Shown here: piece by piece, positions 44,080 through 53,324 of the stretch
Position numbering within the stretch: position 1 is the first letter of the stretch
Layout of the letters: every line of letters starts with the position of its first letter
Assembly (NCBI GenBank): GCA_000974665.1
Contig: BBSY01000002.1
Coordinates: 186,001 to 250,000, forward strand
DNA: 64,000 nucleotides
Source: an alpha proteobacterium U9-1i
Lineage (GTDB): Bacteria > Pseudomonadota > Alphaproteobacteria > Caulobacterales > Aquidulcibacteraceae
Reading direction: 5' to 3'
Notes under the pieces: model-generated
Database searches by the model: none
Seen by the model: only the letters and a program-made list of their open reading frames with translations
Told to the model about the DNA's origin: nothing
Program-made: the position numbers and the translations under genes

Positions 44080-44994
44080 TCACATAAATAGGTTTGATGA
44101 AATGTAGCGCTCGCCCGTATCGGCGAGCAGCGTCACAATCGTCTTGCCGGCAAACGCAGGTCTCGCTGCGACCAACAGCGCGGCATGAAGGGCCGCACCT
44201 GAAGACACGCCCGCGACGATGCCCTCTGCGCGCGCGAGATTTCTGGCGCATGCGAAGGCCTCCTCGTCGGTCACAACAGCAATTTCGTCCAATACGTCGC
44301 GATTCAAGACCTGAGGAATGAAACCTACGCCGATGCCCGGCATCTGATGGTTTCCCGCAACGCCGCCGGACAAGACCGCTGCGCCCGCAGGCTCTACGGC
44401 AACAATGCGCACGCTTGGCTTTTTGGCCTTTAGAAATTCACCAACGCCTGTCACGGTCCCGCCTGTTCCAACCGCCGACACGAACACATCGACGGCGCCA
44501 TCGGTCTCCTCCCAGATTTCGGGCCCCGCCTTTTCGCGGTGTAATGCTGGGTTTGCTGGATTTGCGAACTGATCGAGCAGCACGGCATTGGGTATTTCGG
44601 TTGCCATCTCACGCGCGCGACGAACTGCGTCGGTCATGAGAATGCCGGGCGTGAGCACGACCTCCGCACCTAAGTGACGCAGCAACGCGACACGCTCACG
44701 CGACATCGCATCTGGCATGGTTAGAATGAGCCGATAGCCGCGAATTGCAGCTGCGTGCGCCAGGCCAATCCCGGTATTTCCGCCGGTCGGTTCAATGATC
44801 GTCATGCCGGGGCGCAGAATCCCGCGACGTTCAGCATCCTCTATCAGCGCAACACCGAGGCGATCTTTGACGCTTCCACACGGGTTGCGCATTTCGAGCT
44901 TGGCGACGATCCTTCCGTACAATCCGTTGGCGAGGCGCTGAAGATCGACCAGAGGCGTATTGCCCACCGTTGCGCTGGTGTCAGAAAATATCAT
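44080..44994 (-). CDS. cysK: Cysteine synthase (O-acetylserine sulfhydrylase)
   Basis: A 304-residue PLP enzyme that makes cysteine from O-acetylserine and sulfide. The PLP lysine is Lys43 in NPCGSVKDR; the asparagine/TGNTG-type loop is IIEPTGGNTGIGLA; the phosphate-binding GTGGTVTG and the C-terminal GVSSGAALHAALL segments are all present. The length fits CysK. The start at 44994 is the usual IFSDTSATVGNTPLV. Closely related cystathionine beta-synthase or CysM types cannot be excluded. Confidence 0.9.
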   Translation of the reverse strand: MIFSDTSATVGNTPLVDLQRLANGLYGRIVAKLEMRNPCGSVKDRLGVALIEDAERRGILRPGMTIIEPTGGNTGIGLAHAAAIRGYRLILTMPDAMSRERVALLRHLGAEVVLTPGILMTDAVRRAREMATEIPNAVLLDQFANPANPALHREKAGPEIWEETDGAVDVFVSAVGTGGTVTGVGEFLKAKKPSVRIVAVEPAGAAVLSGGVAGNHQMPGIGVGFIPQVLNRDVLDEIAVVTDEEAFACARNLARAEGIVAGVSSGAALHAALLVAARPAFAGKTIVTLLADTGERYISSNLFM

Positions 44995-45597
44995 TGGAGC
45001 GATCCCGAAATACGCTGGACACCCACCTGTCCACGGTGACCGCACCGGATCAATCGAGCGTCGACGAGCGACCAAACCCGATCCTCCGTTTCGAGCCAGA
45101 AGCAAATGTCCGCGAAGCCCCACTTAACGCTGCATAATCGCACGCGGTCGAACGCGTTCAGTGGCCAAGCCTAACGGGGGCGCTCCGCGCAACCTTGCGC
45201 CGGCCCTCTTCCCGCGTGGGCTCCGGGAAGCTTTGCGGGGAGGTCGTGAGCCTCTCAGGCGTTACCAAGCTCCAGCGCATTGACCCGGATGAGATCGGCC
45301 AAGCTGGCATGGAGAATGGCTCTCTCGGGCGTCGCCCGCGCTTTGCGCGCGGGCCGCGCTCTTGTCGCTGCGCGACCGAGCCGCGCACCATGCGTGAGAA
45401 ACGTGCGCGTCTCGGCCCTGCGGGCGGCGATCGCTGACGCAACCACGTCAGCAGTGAGCTTGAATGCAGACGCAATCAAGCTTCGCAGGAGCGGAGCTAG
45501 AAGCCGAACAAGAGACCTTCTATACGGGAGGCAGCTCTCGCGCCGAAAGCGGACATTCGACGCGAGAATGCGACGGGCTAGTTCTCGCCGAAGACGG
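44995..45597. other. 603-base stretch with no supportable gene
   Basis: Contains the cysK promoter region and a 57-base imperfect repeat (45186-45242) related to 57474-57530 at roughly 77% by eye. Part of 45490-45560 has a tRNA-like 3' pattern (GACCTTCTATACGGGAGGCA) but does not fold into a cloverleaf. No coding frame is convincing. Confidence 0.45.
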
Positions 45598-48516
45598 TCA
45601 TTTGCCCGCTCCCCCATTTCTGGCGCGCCGATGACGGCGATGATGCGTTCGAACATGGCGCGCAGCCGCGCTCAGAGAGGCGGCGATGTTGGCGGCGGAG
45701 GCGGAACGGGGTGCATGTGCGCGAGGAAGTATGCGCCCGGGGTTGGGGGTGTGGGATAGTTTTTTTAGCGTTCGAGCGACGCGGAAGCCAATGCCTTGGT
45801 CGCGGCCTACCGGTGCAAATCCCGCGCGGTCTGCCGAACGTAGCCCTTGCGGTCCGGAACCCCAAAATCCGCCGCGGATTACTCGGTAGGAGCAAGGCGT
45901 CGCACTACCTAACATCTCGGGGTCTGACTCTACGGCCGAGCCATCAAGTTTCGACGGATCGTATGGGACGCTGCAATCCTGCACCCATTCCATCACGTTG
46001 CCGTGCATGTCGAAGAGACCGAACGGATTTGCTCGTTTTCTTCCGACAGGATGGGACTGATTATCTGAGTTTGAGCGAAACCACGCGAAGTCGCCCAATC
46101 GACCTTCGTCGTTGCCGAAACTCCAGTTTTCGCCGTTGCGCGGATCATCTGTGGAGATGACGGCGCGAGCGGAGTATTCCCACTCTGCTTCGGTCAGCAG
46201 GCGATAGTGCTGGCCTGTCATCTGCGAAAGCCAGCGCGCATAATCCTGTGCATCGACCCAGCTGATGTTAATCACGGGTCGAGTTTCGCGGCCCCAATCA
46301 GAATCCGAAGGCTCAGCAGCGCCGCGACAGCCGCCGCCTGCCACGCAGGCTTGCCAATCCGTGAACGTCACCTCGTGCTGTGACACGGCAAAGCGCGCGA
46401 TCGAGATGCGGCGGCGCTCATAGAGTGCGGTTACCGCTTGGCCTTGCTCGTCGGTTGTCTGTTCTGGAGCCTCGCCCATCAAGAATGTGCCATCTGGGAT
46501 CAGGACCATGAGCGGGCAATCGGTTGAGCCTTCCTCGCAGTCTTGAAATGTCTCGCCATGCGCTAGGTCCCTTAACTGCCCGCCTGAATGAGCGAAACGC
46601 TTGTAGTTCCACCAAGCATGGAGTTCGGGTCGCCAATCGTCCTGCGTGACAAACGCAAAGCCCGAGCCGATCACCGCAAGCGCCGATACGCCGGCCAACA
46701 CCTGCATCCGCAAGCGGCTTCCTGCCGCGCGCCGCTCCTCCTTGCGGCAGGCCGCGAGATAAGCGCGCATATCGTCGTCAATCGCCGACGCGAAGTCTGT
46801 GCGCGCTGCAATTTTCTCTGCGTCTTTCAGCCGGTCACCGCGATGGAGGAGCCAGCTCTCGCCACGCGCCTTCTTCTTGTCCCCCACTTGTTCGCGCCAA
46901 TCGCGCGCCGCCGCCCGCACGCCGTCGAGTGACACAAGCGCGCCGCGCTCTTCCGTGATCCAACCAACGAGCGCTGGCCATTGCCGCAGAATCGCTTCGT
47001 GCGCAACTTCGATATTTCCTTGGTCTGTCACCAATAGACGCTGCGCTACGAAACGCTCTGCCAAGGTTTGTGCATCAGCGGGAAGGTCGTGGCGACGCGC
47101 TACGCGGCGTTTGACGCCATCTTGGTCCACTTGCACCAAGCTCGGCACGAACAAGCGCCGCGCTAGCGCAAGATCGTTCTTGCTGGGTTGCGGCCCCAAA
47201 ACAGCATGGACCGCCGATTGGATGGCGCCAGAAAGCCCGCCTAGCTTGTCCCGATGGTCCGTCAGCGTGAGGTTGCCGTCCGCGCCAAATTGGCTCTGCA
47301 ACCGCTCCAGGGTGAACGCGAGCAAGGGGAGCGCGTCGGCAGCGTTGAGATCAGTCAGCAATTGTTGGGTTAGCGCGGGTTCGACGGCCAGCGGCGGCTT
47401 CGCCAGACGCGCCGGGCCCTCGATGATTTCTTGGAATGCGCCGGCGATGATGGCGGGGAGAGAGAACGTGTTTTGGCTCTCCGGCATCAAGCCATTTTGC
47501 AACGCCTCGTAGGAATCCGAACGGATCGTGGCGATGATCAGCGCGTTGTCGTCTTGTGTGATGGCGTCCGCGACGATCTTGCAAAATTGCGCGCGCTCGG
47601 TGTTATCAGCGCTGAACAATTCTTCGGCTTGGTCAAGCGGGATGATGATTGTCGGCGGTTTTGCCGCGTAGGTTTCGCGTGAGGCCGACGCATTGCATGC
47701 AAGCCGCTCCATCACTGGTTTGCGTAATTCGGCGAAGGCTGTGGCGAGGGCGTTTGCTGTCAAAGATGCCGGCTGGACGCCGGCGGTCCCTGCGTTCTGC
47801 AAGCCTGCGAGCAAGCCTTGTGTGCCGGTGATTGCCGCGCGGTCTGGGCGCACGATCGGCAGCACGAGAAAATTCTCTTCGTCCCGTCGCAGACGGGAGA
47901 TCAGACCGGCACGGAGGAAAGATGACTTCCCTGCGCCTGACGCGCCGAGGATCACGAACAAGCGTTGCGGCGCGCCGTTGCGTAGGCGTCGTAATTCATC
48001 CAGCCCGCGTGCGATGTCGGCGTCGCGGCCAAAGAAGATCGCGGCGTCCTGCACATCGAGCGCCTGCAATCCGCGATAGACCGAGCGTGTGGGGTCATTC
48101 GGCGGCGGCCAAGCGAAAGATTGCGGTGTGATGCGCTTGGCGAGCAGGCTGTCGCGCAAACTTTGAAAGCCGCCTTCTTTTGTCGCATCACCAATCTGCA
48201 GGTCGGTGATGAAGCGCGGAATAGGCACGGTCACCGGAGCGACGAAGATCGGCAGGATCGGCTTGCCGCGTTCCTGTGCTTGCGTGAACTCGCGCACGCA
48301 TTCGTGCGAGCCGAGCCATTCGTTCGATAGGCAGACGATGACGGCTTCCTTGTCGCCCATCGCGTTGAGCACATCGCGCCAGCTATCGCCGGACTTTAGG
48401 TCCTGCAAATCCAGGAAGACCTGTGAGCGCCCCCACCCTTGTTGTTCGAGCCAATCGCTCAGCCGCTCGGCCTCTGCGCTGTTCTTGCTCGAATGACTTA
48501 TGAAGATGCCGCCCAT
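45598..48516 (-). CDS. TIR - nSTAND-type NTPase - TM - FGE-sulfatase multidomain protein
   Basis: A 972-residue protein. Residues 1-130 form a TIR domain (MGGIFISHSSKNSAEAERLS) with candidate catalytic Glu76 in SHECVREF. Residues 145-580 are a STAND-like NTPase: FFGRDADIARGLDEL, Walker A GASGAGKSS (191-199), Walker B IIIPLDQAEELF and VAHEAILRQWPALVGWI. A membrane helix (about 605-623) leads to an FGE/SUMF1-type domain (about 665-915) that ends GFRVAR. The last 57 residues are low complexity and probably not native. ATG 48516 follows GGGGGGA. TIR domains cleave NAD or signal in immunity; a defence role is inferred. Confidence 0.85.
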   Translation of the reverse strand: MGGIFISHSSKNSAEAERLSDWLEQQGWGRSQVFLDLQDLKSGDSWRDVLNAMGDKEAVIVCLSNEWLGSHECVREFTQAQERGKPILPIFVAPVTVPIPRFITDLQIGDATKEGGFQSLRDSLLAKRITPQSFAWPPPNDPTRSVYRGLQALDVQDAAIFFGRDADIARGLDELRRLRNGAPQRLFVILGASGAGKSSFLRAGLISRLRRDEENFLVLPIVRPDRAAITGTQGLLAGLQNAGTAGVQPASLTANALATAFAELRKPVMERLACNASASRETYAAKPPTIIIPLDQAEELFSADNTERAQFCKIVADAITQDDNALIIATIRSDSYEALQNGLMPESQNTFSLPAIIAGAFQEIIEGPARLAKPPLAVEPALTQQLLTDLNAADALPLLAFTLERLQSQFGADGNLTLTDHRDKLGGLSGAIQSAVHAVLGPQPSKNDLALARRLFVPSLVQVDQDGVKRRVARRHDLPADAQTLAERFVAQRLLVTDQGNIEVAHEAILRQWPALVGWITEERGALVSLDGVRAAARDWREQVGDKKKARGESWLLHRGDRLKDAEKIAARTDFASAIDDDMRAYLAACRKEERRAAGSRLRMQVLAGVSALAVIGSGFAFVTQDDWRPELHAWWNYKRFAHSGGQLRDLAHGETFQDCEEGSTDCPLMVLIPDGTFLMGEAPEQTTDEQGQAVTALYERRRISIARFAVSQHEVTFTDWQACVAGGGCRGAAEPSDSDWGRETRPVINISWVDAQDYARWLSQMTGQHYRLLTEAEWEYSARAVISTDDPRNGENWSFGNDEGRLGDFAWFRSNSDNQSHPVGRKRANPFGLFDMHGNVMEWVQDCSVPYDPSKLDGSAVESDPEMLGSATPCSYRVIRGGFWGSGPQGLRSADRAGFAPVGRDQGIGFRVARTLKKLSHTPNPGRILPRAHAPRSASAANIAASLSAAARHVRTHHRRHRRARNGGAGK

Positions 48517-48642
48517 AGCTGTCCCCCCGGACACGCCGCCGAGCTAACCACAGCCGCAACCAGTTAGCCAGAACGTCGACAACGGCCTGAAAAACGCAGG
48601 CCATGGATCGTTGACTTGCCTCGTGTGCGCGGCTCGGGCGTT

Positions 48643-49329
48643 TCACGAAGGAGCCGCAGGTCCCACGCGCTGAGCCAGCTGAGACAGAACTGTGTCGGAG
48701 AATCCGGTCATCGAATCCGTCATCGCCCGCGCGTCGACTTCAAATTGATTAGAAAACAGCCCTCCATCCCGTCGGGCCTCGCCTGCGCCTTCAAGCGAGA
48801 ACACATGGCGCAAAGACCCGTCGAGCAGATGAGCGCCGCCTGCTACGCGAAAACGTGAACCCTGTCCTGGCGCACTCAGCCACGCATCGAGTATCAAATA
48901 ATAGTCGCCGCCTTGCTCACGCGCTGACGGCAGGTCTTCGGCAACAGCCAGTTCGCCGACATGCGGCCGTAACGCCTCCGCAAAGCGATCCGCGAAAGCG
49001 CGGGGATCAGAATTTTGCTGCTGGCCTGCCACCTGTTCACGCTGCACGTTCAGCAACTGCACTGCCCAGTTTCGCTCGAAGCCACCCCCCTCGTAGTACT
49101 CTACCCAAAGACGGGCGTAGTCGTTGAAATTGCTCGAAGGGACAAGAACGACCTTGCTCCGTCGCAAATGTTCAACGTCAAGCGGCGGCGCGGGATCGAG
49201 TTGGACATTTTCTGGCAGTAAACCGCTGTAGGGCGTCGCATGCGGAGCGCGGCGGCCGAGCCGCTGCGCGTCAGCAGTTGGCGCAACAATGAGCGCGAGC
49301 GTCACCACGACGACGGCAAATGACTTCAT
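48643..49329 (-). CDS. Exported protein, PSxNFN family
   Basis: A 228-residue protein with a signal peptide (MKSFAVVVVTLALIVAPTAD, cleavage near ADA). The mature part has VVLVPSSNFNDYARLWVEYY, ADRFAEALRPHVGELAVAED and DYYLILDAWLSAPGQGS. The paralogue at 51247-51924 shares the PSxNFN segment and the order of blocks. GGAA precedes ATG 49329. Function unknown; it lies in the cluster of secreted proteins next to the TIR-FGE gene. Confidence 0.7.
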   Translation of the reverse strand: MKSFAVVVVTLALIVAPTADAQRLGRRAPHATPYSGLLPENVQLDPAPPLDVEHLRRSKVVLVPSSNFNDYARLWVEYYEGGGFERNWAVQLLNVQREQVAGQQQNSDPRAFADRFAEALRPHVGELAVAEDLPSAREQGGDYYLILDAWLSAPGQGSRFRVAGGAHLLDGSLRHVFSLEGAGEARRDGGLFSNQFEVDARAMTDSMTGFSDTVLSQLAQRVGPAAPS

Positions 49330-49570
49330 AGGGTTTCCATGCTCCCTTCGATGCACTTGCATGTCCCGATGCCACGGTTACGGAAACTGAGTGAGCTCCT
49401 AGACCGAGAACATGCGCTCACTAGTGAGGCGCGGCAGTCAACTGTTCGCGCAAGTGGCGCCGTTAGCGCGCGCCTGCACAAGGTCTCGGGCAAACCATGG
49501 TCCAAAGATCACGCATAATGCGATCTGCATCCTCGGAAAGCGGCGACCTTTCATCTCGGCGTTCTCCTGA

Positions 49571-51220
49571 CTACCTCACCCACCATTCAGAGAAGCCACT
49601 GCAGCCGCGACCCGTCTGCACGTAGTGTATGCAAGTCAGGTCCATTTGCCCGTTCGGTAAAATCCCGGTTCCGCTCACACCGTCGCTGTCCGCACCATGT
49701 CCATTCGGCGCCGGCACCCGCCGCGCGCTCACACTGAATGTCTGCCCACAGGAATTGGAAAAATGTATGCGATACCATACATCGCCGTTGCCGTGCTGTC
49801 CGGTCGTGGCTCCAGTCTGAGTGACGCACGGGCGGCCTGTCTGAGGGTTCAAATATTGCCGACCGGCGCCGCCACCTTGAGTACCGCCCCCACCTCCTGT
49901 CGCAGCCGCATACTGCTCGGGCGTGTCGTAGATGCGTTGGCCTGCCGGCTCCTGCGCTCTGGAGTTTTGCCCCTCAACCCACGTCCCACCTGATGACGGG
50001 GCGGATTCAACCGTGTAACCGCCTTGCGCGTATGTCGTTGGCGGAACCTCCGCGTTTCTTTGTTGCGCAAGAGCAGCCTCTGTCTGTGCTCGGGCCGTTT
50101 CATACTGCACGTACGCGTCGAGCCCGATCACCGCGACCTGAAAAATCGTATCCCACATCGCGGCGTTGTTGGCGGCGCGCTGTGCACGGCGGCGCTCGGT
50201 TTCGGCGGCGCGCATAGCAAGCTCCTGCTGTCGCACAGCGCGCCGGTTCGGGTCGGCAGAGTCCGCAAGCATCGCCGTGCCGGCGCTTGCGTTGCGACGC
50301 GGCAGGTTCGCGAACGGATCGGGTGAGGCCGCCGGCTGAGCTGCAAAATCATGCTCCGGCTCGATTCCAACGATCCTCGCTCGTGTTAGGCAAGCGATGA
50401 GCCCGTGTTGCGCGGTACCGCCACCGTTCATCGATAGCCACTGGTCGTGCAGCGCGTCCACATCGCGCGAGGCCAACGCTGAATTGCGGAGCCCCTGATC
50501 GAGGGCTGCTATTTGTTCAGGGCTGGAGTTGGGACCGAACGTCTCCGTCAGCGCTGCAGCGCGCTCGCTAGAGCAAGCCGCGTACAGCACCGCAAGATCC
50601 AGCCGATTGGCGTTCGGATCGTATCCGCCACGATTGCGCAGCAGCCCTCGAGGATGCGGGCGGTTCGCGGAGACGCTCTCCAGTCCCTCCTGCGCGCAAG
50701 CGATTGGGTGAAACTCAAGCGCCCGCTGAAAGCTCGCACGGGCGCGATCGAAGTCATTACGGCGCCAATAAAACTCTGCTCGCTTGCAATGGGCGTCGGC
50801 GTGCTCCTCCGCGCTCGTCCGAATGCGCGGCGCCGCGCTGATGTTAGGCCCAGACTCTTCGATATTGGCCGGCTCGTCGGGTTGGGTCTGGTCCCAATAT
50901 CCAATGCCATTGTCGAAATCGCTGTCTGCCGCGCTCAGGTCCCCGAAGGAAGCGTAAGCCCGGGCACGCCGAACGTAGGCTTCCCCAGCCAATGGTCCTG
51001 CAACACGAGCGACGTCGATCACCCAAGTGCACGCGTCAATGACCCGCTCACTCTCAATCTCGCCACGCAGACACTCATGAATACGTTGGTCCTGGAGGTC
51101 ACGCGCCGCGACGGGATCCTCAGCTCGCAGACGGCGAAGGCTGTCAGCATCTGGCAGGTCTTGGGCAGCGACGGAGACACACGACAGAACAGTCGCAACA
51201 GCAATTAGAAGTGTACGCAT
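49571..51220 (-). CDS. Exported TPR-like protein with a disulfide-rich C-terminal domain
   Basis: A 549-residue protein with a signal peptide (MRTLLIAVATVLSCVSVAAQ). Residues about 60-190 are TPR-like (AYVRRARAYASFGDLSAADS, AHCKRAEFYWRRNDFDRARA). A Glu/Arg/Ala-rich coiled-coil-like stretch (about 330-380) and a Gly-rich linker follow. The C-terminal 100 residues are beta-rich with several cysteines (RPCVTQTGA, NSCGQTFSVSA, LTCIHYVQTGRGCSGF). GGAGA precedes ATG 51220. No family recognised. The TPR plus Cys-rich tail suggests protein-protein contact in the periplasm or outside. Confidence 0.7.
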   Translation of the reverse strand: MRTLLIAVATVLSCVSVAAQDLPDADSLRRLRAEDPVAARDLQDQRIHECLRGEIESERVIDACTWVIDVARVAGPLAGEAYVRRARAYASFGDLSAADSDFDNGIGYWDQTQPDEPANIEESGPNISAAPRIRTSAEEHADAHCKRAEFYWRRNDFDRARASFQRALEFHPIACAQEGLESVSANRPHPRGLLRNRGGYDPNANRLDLAVLYAACSSERAAALTETFGPNSSPEQIAALDQGLRNSALASRDVDALHDQWLSMNGGGTAQHGLIACLTRARIVGIEPEHDFAAQPAASPDPFANLPRRNASAGTAMLADSADPNRRAVRQQELAMRAAETERRRAQRAANNAAMWDTIFQVAVIGLDAYVQYETARAQTEAALAQQRNAEVPPTTYAQGGYTVESAPSSGGTWVEGQNSRAQEPAGQRIYDTPEQYAAATGGGGGTQGGGAGRQYLNPQTGRPCVTQTGATTGQHGNGDVWYRIHFSNSCGQTFSVSARRVPAPNGHGADSDGVSGTGILPNGQMDLTCIHYVQTGRGCSGFSEWWVR

Positions 51221-51246
51221 AATGCTCTCCGAAAGCGGTGCATCAT

Positions 51247-51924
51247 TCAATGCGCGCCTGCGAGGCGCTGTTGGAGCTGTTCGATCACCGGCTCGGTCGA
51301 TTGACTGAGCGAATTTGTCATTGTCTGCGCCAAGTTCTCCCAGGCACGATCAACCGAGAGGCTCATCGACTGAACGAGCGGCACATCGACTTGGTTCTCT
51401 ATCGCCATCACCTGACGCAATTGCGCGTCAAGGAAATGCACACCGGCGCGCGTGCGCTGCCTCATGGCCCAGGCCCGCCAGGTCGTCCAATAGTCGACAA
51501 CGACGATGTACTCGGCGCCCATGTCGCGCGCTTCGGCAAGGTCAGACGCGACCCGCACATCGGCAAAGTGTGGTTGGAGCGCTGCCATGACACGATCTGT
51601 AAGGTGGCGAGGGTCACTCGCATGACGCGCGACTGTCATGTTGTTTTCAGAAACCCACGGCTGGGGCGGACCCCGACCGTAGAAATCAGTCCACACGCCA
51701 ACGTACGTATTGAAGTTGGTGGAGGGGACCACAACGATGGTCTTGCCCGAAAGATTTGCGAAGGCATCGTCGGGCGCGGCCTCGGGTGTAACGCCCTCAG
51801 GAAGCAACTGATCGTACACCGGCACGTAGGACGCCTGCCGTTGAGCGTACGCCGGCTGGGCGCAGAACAGGATCGCGCTCGCAACCGCCAAGACCAGAAT
51901 TGCGGGCGCCGACGACCGTTGCAT
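51247..51924 (-). CDS. Exported protein, PSxNFN family (second copy)
   Basis: A 225-residue protein with a signal peptide (MQRSSAPAILVLAVASAILF, cleavage near AYAQ). It contains IVVVPSTNFNTYVGVWTDFY, LTDRVMAALQPHFADVRVAS and EYIVVVDYWTTWRAWAMRQR, aligned block by block with 48643-49329. No catalytic motif is visible. The upstream region (51979-51998) has CATCAT and ATGATG half-sites similar to a palindrome at 55140-55155. Confidence 0.7.
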   Translation of the reverse strand: MQRSSAPAILVLAVASAILFCAQPAYAQRQASYVPVYDQLLPEGVTPEAAPDDAFANLSGKTIVVVPSTNFNTYVGVWTDFYGRGPPQPWVSENNMTVARHASDPRHLTDRVMAALQPHFADVRVASDLAEARDMGAEYIVVVDYWTTWRAWAMRQRTRAGVHFLDAQLRQVMAIENQVDVPLVQSMSLSVDRAWENLAQTMTNSLSQSTEPVIEQLQQRLAGAH

Positions 51925-52039
51925 GGACCATTCCTAACGGGATTTCTCTAGGCTATGAGTAAGATTCGCAGCGCGCGCATCATTCGATTTGATGATGTGA
52001 ATGGGACACAGGAGGCGATGTGCCGGGGACCAAACGCCT

Positions 52040-52224
52040 CTAGAGCGGACTGAAGGCCGCATAGGCGCGGGCTGCATCAGCCCGGCGTAGCGTCCGAGAT
52101 GCGCTTGGGCATGGGCGCCGGTGCGGTCGCGCGAATAGAAATAGGCGACCGTCGGCGGTTCCGGCCCAGCGATAGGCCCTGTCGTGCACACGGCCCATAG
52201 TCGTTCGGTACGGGTCTTGCCCAA
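52040..52224 (-). pseudogene. IS66-family transposase fragment
   Basis: The frame from 52224 reads GKTRTERLWAVCTTG, then GPEPPTVAYFYSRDRTGAHA and QAHLGRYAGLMQ, the catalytic-domain block of IS66 transposases. After GLMQ the match resumes in another frame as ADAARAYAAFSPL and stops at 52040. Only about 60 residues remain of about 500, with a frameshift. The rest of 51925-52459 contains nothing else recognisable. Confidence 0.7.
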
Positions 52225-52459
52225 GCCTCGTCTGGGCGCCGATCCCGACCTTCAACGCGTGCGCGAGTTCCTTAGCCACGACTTGCAGATTTCAAACTGC
52301 CCCTCGTGGCCCTGCCGCTCGAAGACTCAGGCAAAAGTCTTCAACGATGCCTGCACGACCTTATTGGATCGGACACGATCGCCAAATCTGAGTTCTAAAG
52401 CGGCCCGAACGACGCCCTCTTCACAGACGATAGCGCTGAGAGGAACAAGAAGATTGATC

Positions 52460-53281
52460 CTAAGGGATTCTGGCGACGCGGAAGCCGACGTAAGCCAGCC
52501 GCCCCTCTAGAGGGCCAGGATCGAGCGCCTGATAGTGGCTGAGAGCGAGTTGCTCCCGCGTGTTCTGCCAAGAACCGCCACGAATGATGCGCCTGGCCCC
52601 CATTGGGTCCTCCACCCACTCCAAGACATTGCCATGCATGTCGTAAAGCCCGAAGTCGTTGTGCCGAAAAGAACCGACGTCCATCGGCCCGTCGTGGCAG
52701 CCAAGGAAGTTGGCGCCACTGAGCGCGGCGCGATCGCAGACCGGTTGGGCAGAGCCCCAAGAATAACGTTGTCCTCGCCTTCCCCCCCGCGCCGCAGTCT
52801 CCCATTCCGCGGACGTGAGCAGCCGATAACGGTCACCGGTCCGTCGACTCAGCCATTGTACGTAGGACTGTGCGTCGTTCCAAGTCACCATAGTCACAGG
52901 TTGAAGGTCGTTGTCCCACTCGTCGCGTGTTGCCACATCTTCGCAATCGTGATCCGCGACGCAGGCGCGCCATTGAGCGAAGGTCACTTCATAGGCCCCA
53001 ACGTCTACATTGAGATTGCGGATGCAAACCGTCGCAGGCAGCTCCGAGTCAGCTCGCGGAGGTGATAGGTCAGGACACACACGCTCCACGGTCGGGATTG
53101 TACTCAAGCTCGGTGTGGTCGACTCGTAGGGGCATTCGCCCATCACGCGGGGAGATCCATCTCGGCACGTTTGTGGCGACGCCTCCTGCGCAGGGGCGGT
53201 CTCTTGAGCGACGGCGCAAATCGCAGTGAGGAGCATCGCCGCAACGAAAAAAACTCCATAAAGCGCGATCTTGCTTCGCAT
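52460..53281 (-). CDS. Exported FGE/SUMF1-like protein
   Basis: A 273-residue exported protein (signal MRSKIALYGVFFVAAMLLTA, to about AVAQ). After a Cys-containing linker it has an FGE-sulfatase-type domain: NVDVGAYEVTFAQWRACVAD, TMVTWNDAQSYVQWLSRRTG, YRLLTSAEWETAARGGRRGQ, YDMHGNVLEWVED and RGGSWQNTREQLALS to GFRVARIP. It resembles the FGE domain of the TIR protein (45598) in its block pattern. Family members include formylglycine-generating enzymes and many non-catalytic binding modules; the active Cys pair was not confirmed. GGAG precedes ATG 53281. Confidence 0.8.
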   Translation of the reverse strand: MRSKIALYGVFFVAAMLLTAICAVAQETAPAQEASPQTCRDGSPRVMGECPYESTTPSLSTIPTVERVCPDLSPPRADSELPATVCIRNLNVDVGAYEVTFAQWRACVADHDCEDVATRDEWDNDLQPVTMVTWNDAQSYVQWLSRRTGDRYRLLTSAEWETAARGGRRGQRYSWGSAQPVCDRAALSGANFLGCHDGPMDVGSFRHNDFGLYDMHGNVLEWVEDPMGARRIIRGGSWQNTREQLALSHYQALDPGPLEGRLAYVGFRVARIP

Positions 53282-53324
53282 GTTAATCTCCGCAGAACAG
53301 GGCTCCTGAAAGGAGCCTGAAGGA

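Noticed and set aside
45490-45560. tRNA-like 3' sequence
   Set aside because: The GACCTTCTATACGGGAGGCA stretch resembles the reverse of an anticodon region, but the T-arm and acceptor do not pair, so no tRNA gene is called; at most a decayed fragment.
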